Source of the DNA: Endomicrobium sp.
GTDB lineage: Bacteria > Elusimicrobiota > Endomicrobiia > Endomicrobiales > Endomicrobiaceae
DNA length: 5,995 nucleotides
Reading direction: 5' to 3'
Assembly: GCA_031260765.1 (NCBI GenBank)
Contig: JAISKX010000019.1
Location: 1 to 5,995 of the forward strand
A program made the translations under genes and the position numbers. Positions 1-5,796 of the stretch are shown here, piece after piece. Every line of letters begins with the position of its first letter. The first letter of the stretch is position 1. The notes beneath the pieces were generated by a model that saw only the letters and a list, made by a program, of their open reading frames with translations, was not told the DNA's origin and searched no databases.

Positions 1-924
1 AAAAGCCATTCTATCGGAAGAAAGATAAAACTTTGCAATGTCCTTTTTATAAGAATAATTTATTTTCAAATCGGCGGCGATATTGTCATTTATTGTAGAG
101 CCTTTCACCGCGGCGTTCAAAATAAATTCTTCTAAATCTTTTGAAGTTAAAACAATATAGCCGAAAGCGCCTGACAAATTGAAATTCAAGTTTTTGGAGC
201 CGCTTATTATAGAGCCTTCCATTTTTGAAATTTTGAAATCTCTATACTCTAAATGCTCAAAGATTATATTGTGATTTAAAGCCAAAGAGGATTTATTGAT
301 AGTCCCTTTTACCGCCGCATACATTTGCAGATTGTCATTTGCAGATAAAATGAGATGAGAATCCAATAAATTGTCTTGCCTTTGAGTAATTTTATAGATA
401 GCTTTCACATTGAAATTGAAAAATTCAATATCTGACGATAACAAAACTTCTTTTTGAGACATATTTAAAGAAGCATTGTATAAAGTGACGCAGGGCTGCC
501 CTATAAAAGAGAGCCTATTGACAAACACTATAAGACCTTGCTCTATAAAGATATTGTTTAAAATATCTTGTATCGGAAATTTAGCCGATGAATTATCGTC
601 AAAAACTATTTCGGCATCCGTTATAGATATCTGCCGTATATATTCTATCGGGCTTTTTACATTTTTAAAAAGGTTTAAAATTTTAATTTTTATGAAAACA
701 TCTTCAAGAAAAATTTTATCGTCAATGTTGATTTTTTTGATTAATAGGCTGGATTTAAAAGGCGAGAGTATGACTTCATTTGCGCTTATTTTGACGCCGA
801 CATCTATATTATTTATGCTTTTTTCAACATATCTCATTATGATTGCGCTTGCAATGATATAAACAATAAGAAATATTGCTAAAAATATAATTATTAGTTT
901 AAGAATTTTTTTATTATTTTTCAT
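1..924 (-). CDS. AsmA-like / DUF748-type membrane-anchored protein (N-terminal part)
   Basis: An open frame of 308 codons starts with ATG at 924 and continues off the left edge without a stop, so the C-terminus is missing. Residues ~7-30 form one strongly hydrophobic helix after a lysine-rich start (MKNNKKILK), as expected for an inner-membrane anchor with the rest in the periplasm. The stretch after it (VEKSINNIDVGVKISANEV, then LSPFKSSLLIKKINI) resembles the start of AsmA/DUF748/TamB-type proteins. The remainder alternates short beta-strand-like segments, also typical of that superfamily. Members are thought to form long periplasmic lipid-transfer structures or to affect outer-membrane assembly; that role here is inference. 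A weak ribosome-binding site (CGGA, about 7 bases upstream) precedes the ATG. The gene begins 18 bases past the terminator that follows ilvE, and I see no promoter in between. The family call is moderate; that this is a real gene is strongly supported by the long open frame. Confidence 0.62.
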   Translation of the reverse strand, partial: MKNNKKILKLIIIFLAIFLIVYIIASAIIMRYVEKSINNIDVGVKISANEVILSPFKSSLLIKKINIDDKIFLEDVFIKIKILNLFKNVKSPIEYIRQISITDAEIVFDDNSSAKFPIQDILNNIFIEQGLIVFVNRLSFIGQPCVTLYNASLNMSQKEVLLSSDIEFFNFNVKAIYKITQRQDNLLDSHLILSANDNLQMYAAVKGTINKSSLALNHNIIFEHLEYRDFKISKMEGSIISGSKNLNFNLSGAFGYIVLTSKDLEEFILNAAVKGSTINDNIAADLKINYSYKKDIAKFYLSSDRMAF

Positions 925-941
925 TATTTTTTCCGTATAGT

Positions 942-985
942 AAAAAATTCCCTCCCGTCTATAAAATATTTAAAAGGCGGGAGGG
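942..985 (-). terminator. Intrinsic terminator after ilvE
   Basis: On the minus strand an 11-bp stem (arms at 975-985 and 950-960, one G-T wobble, otherwise perfect, very GC-rich) encloses a 14-base AT-rich loop. It is followed two bases later by a run of six T (942-947). This is a textbook rho-independent terminator, 35 bases past the ilvE stop. It should end the lolD-ilvE transcript, though some read-through into the AsmA-like gene would be needed if that gene lacks its own promoter. Confidence 0.88.
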
Positions 986-1019
986 CGTTGTCGGCAATTG
1001 CTTTTTATGAAGCAGTTAT

Positions 1020-1895
1020 TTATTTTATCGGAGTTCCTGTAGAATTTGCCAATTCTTTGAAACTTGCCATCAATTTTAAAGTAATAGCCCCCGGTTTTCC
1101 ATCCCCAATATTTCTCATATCCGCTATGGTTATAGGCGCGATTTCAGCCGCTGTTCCCGTCACAAAACATTCATCTGCAGTATAAACATCATACATCGTC
1201 ATCATCTCTTCTTTGACGACAAGTTTTAACTTTTCTCTCGCAAGTTCTATCGCCGCATTCCTTGTGATGCCGACCAAAGCGCCGGCAGACACAGGCGGAG
1301 TAGATATTACAGAATCCTTTATTATAAATATATTGTCGCCCGTGCATTCCACAACATAACCTTCGCTGTTTAGCATTATCGCTTCAACAAGACCAGATTT
1401 AATCGCTTCCATCTTAGCCATTATATTGTTGAGATAATTCATGGATTTTATATTGGGGCTTAAACTGTCGGGTCTGACTCTTCTTGTTGAAGCGGTAATC
1501 ACTTCCAAACCCTTTTCATAAAACTCAGGAGGATATAAAGAGATATTGTCCGCTATTATCACTATTGAAGCGCCCCGAGCGCATTTTCTCGGGTCTAAAC
1601 CCAAATCGCCTACGCCTCTTGTCACAAGGAGTCTTATATAAGCGTCTTTTAAATTATTGGCAATCAAAGTGTCAATCACAGCTTTTTCCATAAGCGCTTT
1701 GCTTATAGGAATTTCAAGATTGATGGCTTTTGCCGAAGACCAAAGCCTGTTCAAATGCTCTGTAAGCCTAAACACTCTGCCATTATAGGCTCTGATGCCT
1801 TCAAAAATCCCGTCTCCGTATAACACTCCGTGGTCAAAAACTGAAATCTTCGCCTCTTCTTTGGGAACTAATTTTCCATCGATGTAAATCTTCAT
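1020..1895 (-). CDS. ilvE: Branched-chain amino acid aminotransferase (PLP class IV)
   Basis: This 291-residue protein has the usual length for bacterial fold-type IV aminotransferases. It should transfer an amino group between glutamate and the keto acids of leucine, isoleucine and valine, the last step of their synthesis, in the cytoplasm. Visible hallmarks are the N-terminal [14 protein letters not shown] segment (residues 26-39), the PLP-binding lysine in [12 protein letters not shown] (K150), the [10 protein letters not shown] segment with E183, and GTAAEIAPI near 247-255. The EGIRAY motif and the [10 protein letters not shown] context favour a branched-chain enzyme over D-alanine aminotransferase or aminodeoxychorismate lyase. 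Exact substrate range cannot be read from sequence. The ATG overlaps the lolD stop (ATGA), and a strong GGGGAGG ribosome-binding site lies 8 bases upstream inside lolD, so the two genes are probably translationally coupled. A terminator follows the stop codon. Confidence 0.92.
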   Translation of the reverse strand: MKIYIDGKLVPKEEAKISVFDHGVLYGDGIFEGIRAYNGRVFRLTEHLNRLWSSAKAINLEIPISKALMEKAVIDTLIANNLKDAYIRLLVTRGVGDLGLDPRKCARGASIVIIADNISLYPPEFYEKGLEVITASTRRVRPDSLSPNIKSMNYLNNIMAKMEAIKSGLVEAIMLNSEGYVVECTGDNIFIIKDSVISTPPVSAGALVGITRNAAIELAREKLKLVVKEEMMTMYDVYTADECFVTGTAAEIAPITIADMRNIGDGKPGAITLKLMASFKELANSTGTPIK

Positions 1896-2554
1896 TGCAT
1901 TTCCTCCCCTGTATTCATATTTATTATTCTGTCTGATTTTTTTGCGAGTTCTTCATTATGAGTGACCAAAATCAGAGTTATATTATTATTGTTTGAAGAG
2001 TCAAATAAAATCTTTTCAACTTCTTTGCCTGTATTTCTGTCCAAATTCCCAGTAGGCTCGTCCGCAAAAATCACTTTTGGATTATTGATTAAAGCTCTTG
2101 CAAGCGCCGCTCTTTGCTGTTCCCCTCCGGACAATTCGCTTGGAAAATGTTTCATTCTATCCGACAGCCCGACCCTATTTAAAATATCTCTCGCTTCGCT
2201 TTCCTTTTTTTGTTTATCATTCCACACCGGCAGCAAGACATTCTCCAAAACGGTAAAATCGGCAAGCAGATAATGAAATTGAAACATAAAACCGATGTTT
2301 TCCCTTCTCATCTTGCACAGATAAGCATCGTTTGATGCAAAACAATCTATGCCGTCTATTAAAACTTTTCCGCTTGTAGGTCTATCCATCAAGCCCAAGA
2401 TATGTATAAGAGTGCTTTTGCCGACGCCTGAAGGTCCTACAAGAGCAATTTTCTCGCCGGACTTAATATCCATATTTATATTGTTAAAAACCTCAACGGA
2501 ATCCGCATTTTGTCTTATATAAACTTTTCTTAGGTTTTCAGTTATGATATTCAT
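1892..2554 (-). CDS. lolD: Lipoprotein-releasing ABC transporter ATP-binding protein
   Basis: A complete 220-residue ABC ATPase of the LolD/MacB-type (FtsE-like) subfamily. Walker A is GPSGVGKST (residues 40-48), the Q-loop is FQFHYLL (91-97), the signature is LSGGEQQR (141-148), Walker B is [12 protein letters not shown] (161-172) with catalytic E166, and the switch histidine is H199 in LVTHN. The FQFHYLL...FTVLENV segment is close to that of known LolD proteins. LolD powers extraction of mature lipoproteins from the inner membrane for delivery to LolA. Its expected partner is the LolC/E-type permease just upstream, from which it is separated by 150 bases containing a promoter and hairpins. 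The ATG has a good AGGA site 8 bases upstream. The 3' end overlaps ilvE by four bases. Family certain; LolD rather than MacB or another exporter ATPase rests on the neighbour and the Q-loop. Confidence 0.92.
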   Translation of the reverse strand: MNIITENLRKVYIRQNADSVEVFNNINMDIKSGEKIALVGPSGVGKSTLIHILGLMDRPTSGKVLIDGIDCFASNDAYLCKMRRENIGFMFQFHYLLADFTVLENVLLPVWNDKQKKESEARDILNRVGLSDRMKHFPSELSGGEQQRAALARALINNPKVIFADEPTGNLDRNTGKEVEKILFDSSNNNNITLILVTHNEELAKKSDRIINMNTGEEMQ

Positions 2555-2573
2555 TTTATTTCCTAATTGTTAT

Positions 2574-2607
2574 AAAAAATATCAGCCGTCAAAAAGCGGA
2601 CGGCTGA
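2574..2607 (-). terminator. Terminator-like hairpin in the lolD leader (possible attenuator)
   Basis: A 9-bp perfect GC-rich stem (TCAGCCGTC at 2599-2607 on the minus strand, GACGGCTGA at 2582-2590) with an 8-base loop is followed by AT and then six T (2574-2579). On the plus strand the same stem is followed by GGC and seven T, so it looks bidirectional. It sits downstream of the lolD promoter and 27 bases before the lolD ATG. It could therefore end the upstream lysS-lolC/E transcript, attenuate lolD transcription, or both. The structure is plain; the regulatory role is inference. Confidence 0.65.
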
Positions 2608-2617
2608 GGCTTTTTTT

Positions 2618-2633
2618 CATTGTTTTTTCAATG
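2618..2633 (-). other. Small AT hairpin in the lolD leader
   Basis: CATTG and CAATG (5 bp) enclose a loop of six A on the minus strand, followed by an A-rich run (AAAAAAA at 2611-2617) leading to the GC hairpin. It is weak on its own, but an element of the same position and type (ATTCA/TGAAT) occurs in the lysS leader, which is why it is listed. Confidence 0.45.
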
Positions 2634-2655
2634 CTTTTTTAATTTAAGCGGGCGG

Positions 2656-2684
2656 ATTATACTATTTTTATATATCAGCGTCAA
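2656..2684 (-). promoter_or_regulatory. Sigma70-type promoter for lolD-ilvE
   Basis: On the minus strand, TTGACG (2679-2684) is separated by exactly 17 bases from a perfect TATAAT (2656-2661). It begins about 20 bases past the lolC/E stop codon. The bases right after the -10 box are CCGCCCG, a GC-rich discriminator in an otherwise AT-rich region. Transcription would begin near 2648-2650 and give a leader of about 95 bases. The 17 bases from ATAG through the -10 box to CCGCCCG are identical to those at the lysS promoter, which supports both calls. Confidence 0.8.
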
Positions 2685-2704
2685 AAACGGCAAAATTAGC
2701 GCTT

Positions 2705-3931
2705 TTACTCCTCACGCATTGCTTTTAATGGGTCAAATTTTGAAACTTGATATGCAGGATAGATTCCCGCCAAGACTGTGATTATAAAGGCGCAAATACC
2801 TACCATAAAAATATCTGAAGGGATGATTGCCACAGGAAGTCTGTCAATATAATACACGCCTTGCGGAAGTTTGATGAGATCGGAATATTTTAAAATTAAG
2901 CTTATTGAAACGCCAAAAAATATGCCCAAAATGGAACCTGCAAAGCCTACTATAAGACCTTCGTAAAAGAAAATTTTTGAAATTGAGAATTTAGAAAAAC
3001 CTATTGCCGACATTATTCCTATTTCTTTAGATTTTTGCGCGCTAAGCAATAAAAGATTGGATATTATATTGAAAGCGGCTACTAAAATTATTAAACCTAA
3101 AATCAAAAACATCATAATTTTCTCAAGCTTTAAAGCTGAAAACAGATTTTTGTTCAACTCTATCCACGCTCTTGACAAATAAACAGTCCCTAATTCTTTT
3201 TGAATTTGAGCCGCCACAGACACAGCATTATCAAGATTTTCGGTTTGGACGCTTATCCCGCTTACAGAGACGCCCATATCAAATAATTTTTGCGCAGATT
3301 TTATGTCCATAAAACCCAAAGATGAATCATAATCAAACATCCCAGAATGTATCACGGCGGCTACTTTGAATTTATACATCTTAGGGACTGAGGCGAAGTT
3401 TGCAGGAAATGTCAAAAGCACTTCGCTGCCGGCATAAGCCAAAATATGTTTAGCAAGCTCATTGCCTAAAACAATGTCTCTTTCGCCCAAATCGCCTGAA
3501 AAATCTATATCGCTTTCTTCTATTGTTTTTGAAATCTCAAGCATATCAATTTCTTTTTTAAAGTCAACAGCTTTAATTAAAACGCCTGTGGTCGCCCCGC
3601 TTTCTATATTTCTTATTATCCCTTGTCGGTAAATAAAAGGAGAAACGCCGCTCACGGCATTATTTTCTTTTATTTTTTCTTCAAGCTTTTTGACATCGTC
3701 AATATAATACCCGTCTGATTTCGTCACCACAATTTGAGGCTGTATGCCTAAAATCTTATTTCTTATATCTGTTTGAAACCCGCTCATAACAGCCAAAGTT
3801 ATAATCAATGCCATAACTCCAAGCGTGGTTCCTCCTATGGCTATAAGATTGGTAAGCAAAGAGAAAAAAGTCTTTTTGCCCGATTTTAAATATCTAAACG
3901 CAATAAAAAGCTCTACTGATTTTTTTGCCAT
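2705..3931 (-). CDS. lolC: LolC/LolE-type lipoprotein-releasing permease
   Basis: A complete 408-residue FtsX/MacB-fold permease of usual LolC/E length. It has one transmembrane helix near the N-terminus (~27-49), a large periplasmic domain (~50-270), and three more helices (~271-297, 322-348, 370-394). The motif EIGIMSAIGFS (303-313), linking helices 2 and 3, and the end KFDPLKAMREE are typical of the LolC/E family. With LolD it should pull mature lipoproteins out of the inner membrane and hand them to the periplasmic carrier LolA. Only one such permease is present here, so it may act as a homodimer, or a second copy may lie elsewhere; sequence alone does not settle LolC versus LolE. Its ATG follows the lysS stop after one base (TAAAATG) with no clear ribosome-binding site, so translation is probably coupled to lysS. 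The ATPase partner lies downstream in a separate unit. Confidence 0.9.
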   Translation of the reverse strand: MAKKSVELFIAFRYLKSGKKTFFSLLTNLIAIGGTTLGVMALIITLAVMSGFQTDIRNKILGIQPQIVVTKSDGYYIDDVKKLEEKIKENNAVSGVSPFIYRQGIIRNIESGATTGVLIKAVDFKKEIDMLEISKTIEESDIDFSGDLGERDIVLGNELAKHILAYAGSEVLLTFPANFASVPKMYKFKVAAVIHSGMFDYDSSLGFMDIKSAQKLFDMGVSVSGISVQTENLDNAVSVAAQIQKELGTVYLSRAWIELNKNLFSALKLEKIMMFLILGLIILVAAFNIISNLLLLSAQKSKEIGIMSAIGFSKFSISKIFFYEGLIVGFAGSILGIFFGVSISLILKYSDLIKLPQGVYYIDRLPVAIIPSDIFMVGICAFIITVLAGIYPAYQVSKFDPLKAMREE

Positions 3932-3932
3932 T

Positions 3933-5474
3933 TTATGGTCTCATTGTAGGAAATGTTATAACTTCTCTTATTGAAACCGCCCCCGTAAGAATCATCACAA
4001 GCCTGTCTATGCCTATGCCCAAACCGCCTGTCGGAGGAAGACCTTGCTCAAGCGCGGTTATAAAATCTTCATCATAGGGCATAACTTCATTGTCGCCTTT
4101 GGCTTTTGCTTCCATCTGTTCGCTAAATCTTTTTTGCTGCAATTGCGGGTCATTGAGCTCGGAATAAGCATTGGCGATTTCCATACCGTTAATATAGAGT
4201 TCAAATCTTTCCGCTATATCGGGATTATCAAATTTCACTTTGGAAAGCGGTGAATAGACGGCGGGATAATCTATTATAAATGTGGGATTTTTGAGATTTG
4301 GTATAACTTTCTCGTCAAGAACTTGGTCTAAAATCTTTTTGTCCGCAGCATTTTTAGGCAAGTCCAATTTCAAATCTTTTACTTGTTCAAACATCTTGCC
4401 GCTTTCAACGAAAGGCAAAAGTTTTAAGCCTGTGAACTTTTCTATAACATCAAAAAGTTTCACTCTTTCAAAATTGAATTCAATTTGAGCATTTATCGCT
4501 TTCGCCGCAGTTTTGATTAATTTTTCTGTGATGTCCATCATATCATTATAGTCGGCATAAGCCTGATAGAGTTCCAACATAGTAAATTCCGGATTATGAT
4601 TTTTGTCTATGCCTTCATTTCTAAAACAGCGCCCGATTTCAAAAACCCTGTCCATACCGCCGACGACAAGCCTCTTTAAATACAATTCAGGCGCAATACG
4701 CAAAAACAAATCTATATCAAGAGCATTGTGATGAGTTGTAAAAGGATTGGCATTTGCTCCTCCTGCGAGAGTTTGCAGAGTAGGGGTTTCAACTTCAACA
4801 AAATTCAAATCTTCAAGAGTATGCCTCATAGAAGAAACGATTGCCGCCCTGTCGGTAAAAATCTTTTTTACATTTTCATTGGCAATCAAATCTATATATC
4901 TTTGTCTATATCTCGTCTCTATATCTTTAAGCCCATGCCACTTTTCCGGCAAAGGACGCAAAGCCTTAGTGAGCATAGTCCACTTGTCAATCATTATTGT
5001 GAGCTCATTGGTTTTTGTTCTAAAAGGTATGCCTTCTATGGATATGATGTCAGAAAGGTCAACTATCTCTTTAAACAATTTATAATTATCCGCTCCTATG
5101 GCGTCGGCGCGGACATAAATCTGAATTTTTGCAGAGCCGTCTCTAATATCTAAAAACGCGGCTTTGCCCATATTTCTAAAAGTCATCATTCTGCCTGCAA
5201 CTTCTACTTTTATATCAGATTTTTGTTCTTTTTCAAGCGATGAAAATTCTTTTTGAATTTCCGAAATAGTTTTTTCAAGAGTGAATGCTTTGGCAGGGTA
5301 GGGATTGATTCCCGTTTTTAAAAGAGTTTCAACTTTTTGTTTTCTTAAAGCGATTAATTGCTCAATGGGCGCGCTGCTTTGTTCTTCCGGCTGCTGCTGC
5401 TGTTGTTGTTGTTGCTGTTGCTGCTGCGGTTTCTGTTGTTGTTGCTGCTGCTGCGGTTTCTGTTGTTGTTGCAT
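3933..5474 (-). CDS. lysS: Lysyl-tRNA synthetase, class II, with glutamine-rich N-terminal extension
   Basis: A complete 513-residue class II LysRS that charges tRNA-Lys with lysine in the cytoplasm. The OB-fold anticodon-binding domain covers ~88-185. The catalytic domain shows [16 protein letters not shown] (258-273), motif 2 FRNEG (284-288) with HNPEFTMLE (293-301), the lysine-pocket region [11 protein letters not shown], and motif 3 GLGIGIDRL (484-492) with R491. The end [13 protein letters not shown] is intact. I chose the ATG at 5474 because AAAGGA lies 6 bases upstream. A TTG at 5510 would add 12 residues encoded by leader hairpin sequence and has no support. Residues 2-28 are 23 glutamines broken only by two Lys-Pro pairs; family similarity begins only at about residue 37, so this is a disordered extra tail. 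Position 243 is Asn (GGANANPF), where E. coli and human enzymes have Arg or Lys. lysS heads a unit with lolC/E. Confidence 0.96.
   Translation of the reverse strand: MQQQQKPQQQQQQQKPQQQQQQQQQQQQPEEQSSAPIEQLIALRKQKVETLLKTGINPYPAKAFTLEKTISEIQKEFSSLEKEQKSDIKVEVAGRMMTFRNMGKAAFLDIRDGSAKIQIYVRADAIGADNYKLFKEIVDLSDIISIEGIPFRTKTNELTIMIDKWTMLTKALRPLPEKWHGLKDIETRYRQRYIDLIANENVKKIFTDRAAIVSSMRHTLEDLNFVEVETPTLQTLAGGANANPFTTHHNALDIDLFLRIAPELYLKRLVVGGMDRVFEIGRCFRNEGIDKNHNPEFTMLELYQAYADYNDMMDITEKLIKTAAKAINAQIEFNFERVKLFDVIEKFTGLKLLPFVESGKMFEQVKDLKLDLPKNAADKKILDQVLDEKVIPNLKNPTFIIDYPAVYSPLSKVKFDNPDIAERFELYINGMEIANAYSELNDPQLQQKRFSEQMEAKAKGDNEVMPYDEDFITALEQGLPPTGGLGIGIDRLVMILTGAVSIREVITFPTMRP
5391..5471 (-). repeat. 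CAA/CAG repeat encoding poly-glutamine tail of LysRS
   Basis: Codons 2-28 of lysS are CAA or CAG except for two AAA-CCG (Lys-Pro) pairs, giving glutamine runs of 4, 7 and 12. A 24-base block (codons 2-9) is repeated exactly at codons 11-18, offset by 27 bases. The mixture of CAA and CAG and the block duplication point to growth by slippage or short tandem duplication. All changes in multiples of three keep the frame. Confidence 0.93.
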
Positions 5475-5480
5475 TTTTAT

Positions 5481-5486
5481 TCCTTT
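5481..5486 (-). promoter_or_regulatory. Ribosome binding site of lysS
   Basis: AAAGGA ends six bases before the ATG at 5474. It decides the start of lysS in favour of this ATG over the in-frame TTG at 5510, which lies just after the GC hairpin and has no purine-rich site in front. Confidence 0.7.
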
Positions 5487-5505
5487 TAGCCTCCACTTTC
5501 GGCTA
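5487..5505 (-). other. Short hairpin directly before the lysS ribosome binding site
   Basis: TAGCC and GGCTA (5 bp) enclose a 9-base loop (GAAAGTGGA on the minus strand). The right arm abuts the AAAGGA site, so the stem might influence ribosome access. The lolD leader has no counterpart. Short stem, so modest confidence. Confidence 0.4.
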
Positions 5506-5514
5506 CACAAAGAA

Positions 5515-5538
5515 ATCAGCCCTCAAAAGAGGGCTGAT
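5515..5538 (-). other. Strong GC hairpin in the lysS leader
   Basis: A perfect 10-bp stem (ATCAGCCCTC/GAGGGCTGAT) with a 4-base loop lies 40 bases before the lysS ATG. On the minus strand it is followed by TTCTTTGTG, a poor U-tract. On the plus strand it is followed by ATTC and eight T, which looks like a better terminator in the direction where I see no gene. Its position matches the GC hairpin of the lolD leader, and both begin with CAGCC. It may be an attenuator-like or mRNA-protecting element; function is inferred only. Confidence 0.6.
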
Positions 5539-5550
5539 ATTCTTTTTTTT

Positions 5551-5564
5551 ATTCATTTTTGAAT
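5551..5564 (-). other. Small AT hairpin in the lysS leader
   Basis: ATTCA and TGAAT (5 bp) enclose four A on the minus strand and are followed by an A-tract leading to the GC hairpin. The stem is weak; it is listed because it occupies the same place as the CATTG/CAATG hairpin in the lolD leader. Confidence 0.4.
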
Positions 5565-5588
5565 GATTTTTTAGCTTTTGACGGGCGG

Positions 5589-5617
5589 ATTATACTATAT
5601 TTGCCTATTGACATCAA
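5589..5617 (-). promoter_or_regulatory. Sigma70-type promoter for lysS-lolC/E
   Basis: On the minus strand TTGATG (5612-5617) is spaced exactly 17 bases from a perfect TATAAT (5589-5594), followed by CCGCCCG. Transcription would start near 5581-5583 and give a leader of about 108 bases. The -35 box begins two bases past the stop codon of the small relic ORF. The core 5582-5598 is identical over 17 bases to 2649-2665 at the lolD promoter. A GC-rich discriminator on a translation gene would fit growth-rate or stringent control, by analogy with proteobacteria only. Confidence 0.8.
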
Positions 5618-5619
5618 AA

Positions 5620-5724
5620 TCATAAAAAATTTATTGACAAAAACGCGGAGTTTAACAGCACATATAATCTAATGGATTCCTTAAAATCTATTAAATTCTT
5701 TAAATATTGCGGTCTGTCTATCAT
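5620..5724 (-). pseudogene. Relic of a DUF4143-type AAA ATPase gene
   Basis: A 34-codon ORF begins with ATG at 5724 behind a purine- and G-rich site (GAAAGGGCGG). Its first residues, MIDRPQYLKNLIDFKES, closely resemble the start of the widespread AAA_14/DUF4143 ATPases (COG1373 type, usually about 380-450 residues). In those proteins this stretch is followed at once by the P-loop (a GxRRxGKS-type motif). Here it is followed by IRLYVLLNSAFLSINFL and a TGA, with no P-loop in any frame before the lysS promoter. The simplest reading is an ATPase gene that lost nearly all of its body by deletion, leaving promoter, ribosome-binding site and first codons. These ATPases are often linked to toxin-antitoxin-like or accessory regions, but their function is not settled. 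A functional short peptide is possible but less likely. The family match is from memory, on 17 residues. Confidence 0.5.
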
Positions 5725-5755
5725 TTTTGCCGCCCTTTCTCAAAAGTTTTTCTGT

Positions 5756-5784
5756 ATTTTGACTAAAAACTATATAAAAGTCAA
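5756..5784 (-). promoter_or_regulatory. Promoter-like sequence before the relic ATPase ORF
   Basis: TTGACT (5779-5784) lies 17 bases from CAAAAT (5756-5761) on the minus strand, which is a good -35 box with a fair -10 box (4 of 6). The -10 box is about 31 bases upstream of the ATG at 5724. Spacing and position are right for the small ORF, but in such AT-rich DNA a chance match is possible. Confidence 0.45.
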
Positions 5785-5795
5785 TTGTTTTTAGT
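5762..5795. repeat. 9-bp inverted repeat overlapping the relic promoter
   Basis: ACTAAAAAC at 5762-5770 and GTTTTTAGT at 5787-5795 are perfect inverted copies with a 16-base spacer. The pair brackets the -35 box and lies against the -10 box of the promoter-like sequence, the usual place for a repressor operator. The arms are AT-rich, so the function is only suggested. Confidence 0.5.
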
Positions 5796-5796
5796 T

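Larger units (their letters stand above)
2574..2665 (-). repeat. Leader module, copy 2 (lolD)
   Basis: This region holds, in transcription order, the 17-base promoter core shared with lysS (2649-2665), a 22-base spacer after the -10 box, an AT hairpin (2618-2633), a 10-base A-rich link, the GC hairpin starting CAGCC (2582-2607) and a U-tract. The lysS leader has the same order with spacers of 24 and 12 bases. The shared geometry and the identical core suggest a duplicated regulatory module. Confidence 0.6.
5505..5598 (-). repeat. Leader module, copy 1 (lysS)
   Basis: In transcription order it has the shared 17-base promoter core (5582-5598), a 24-base spacer after the -10 box, an AT hairpin (5551-5564), a 12-base A-rich link (5539-5550) and the GC hairpin starting ATCAGCC (5515-5538). 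It matches the lolD leader in order and nearly in spacing. The sequences of the stems differ by compensating bases (CAGCCCTC/GAGGGCTG against CAGCCGTC/GACGGCTG), so the structure is kept while the sequence drifts. Confidence 0.6.

Noticed and set aside
476..862. 128-codon plus-strand ORF
   Set aside because: It lies opposite the 308-codon open frame of the AsmA-like gene, has no recognisable family features and no convincing ribosome-binding site; it is a shadow.
4728..5153. Plus-strand ORFs of 112 and 141 codons within lysS
   Set aside because: Antisense shadows of the well-supported LysRS catalytic and anticodon-binding domains.
5391..5471. Short tandem repeats as a CRISPR array
   Set aside because: It is an in-frame CAA/CAG codon repeat within lysS with no repeat-spacer pattern.
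5475..5510. Upstream TTG start for lysS adding 12 residues
   Set aside because: The added codons come from the leader hairpin sequence and there is no ribosome-binding site before the TTG, while the ATG at 5474 has AAAGGA at good spacing.
5305..5562. Plus-strand ORF with a long poly-cysteine stretch
   Set aside because: The cysteines are the antisense reading of the CAA/CAG repeat of lysS; the ORF also runs over the leader hairpins and has no support.
5475..5583. T-box or lysine riboswitch in the lysS leader
   Set aside because: The leader is only about 108 bases and lacks the T-box sequence and specifier layout and the multi-helix lysine riboswitch core.
5634..5668. Plus-strand TTGACA and TATAAT as a promoter
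   Set aside because: The boxes are separated by 23 bases, too far for a sigma70 promoter, and no plus-strand gene follows.
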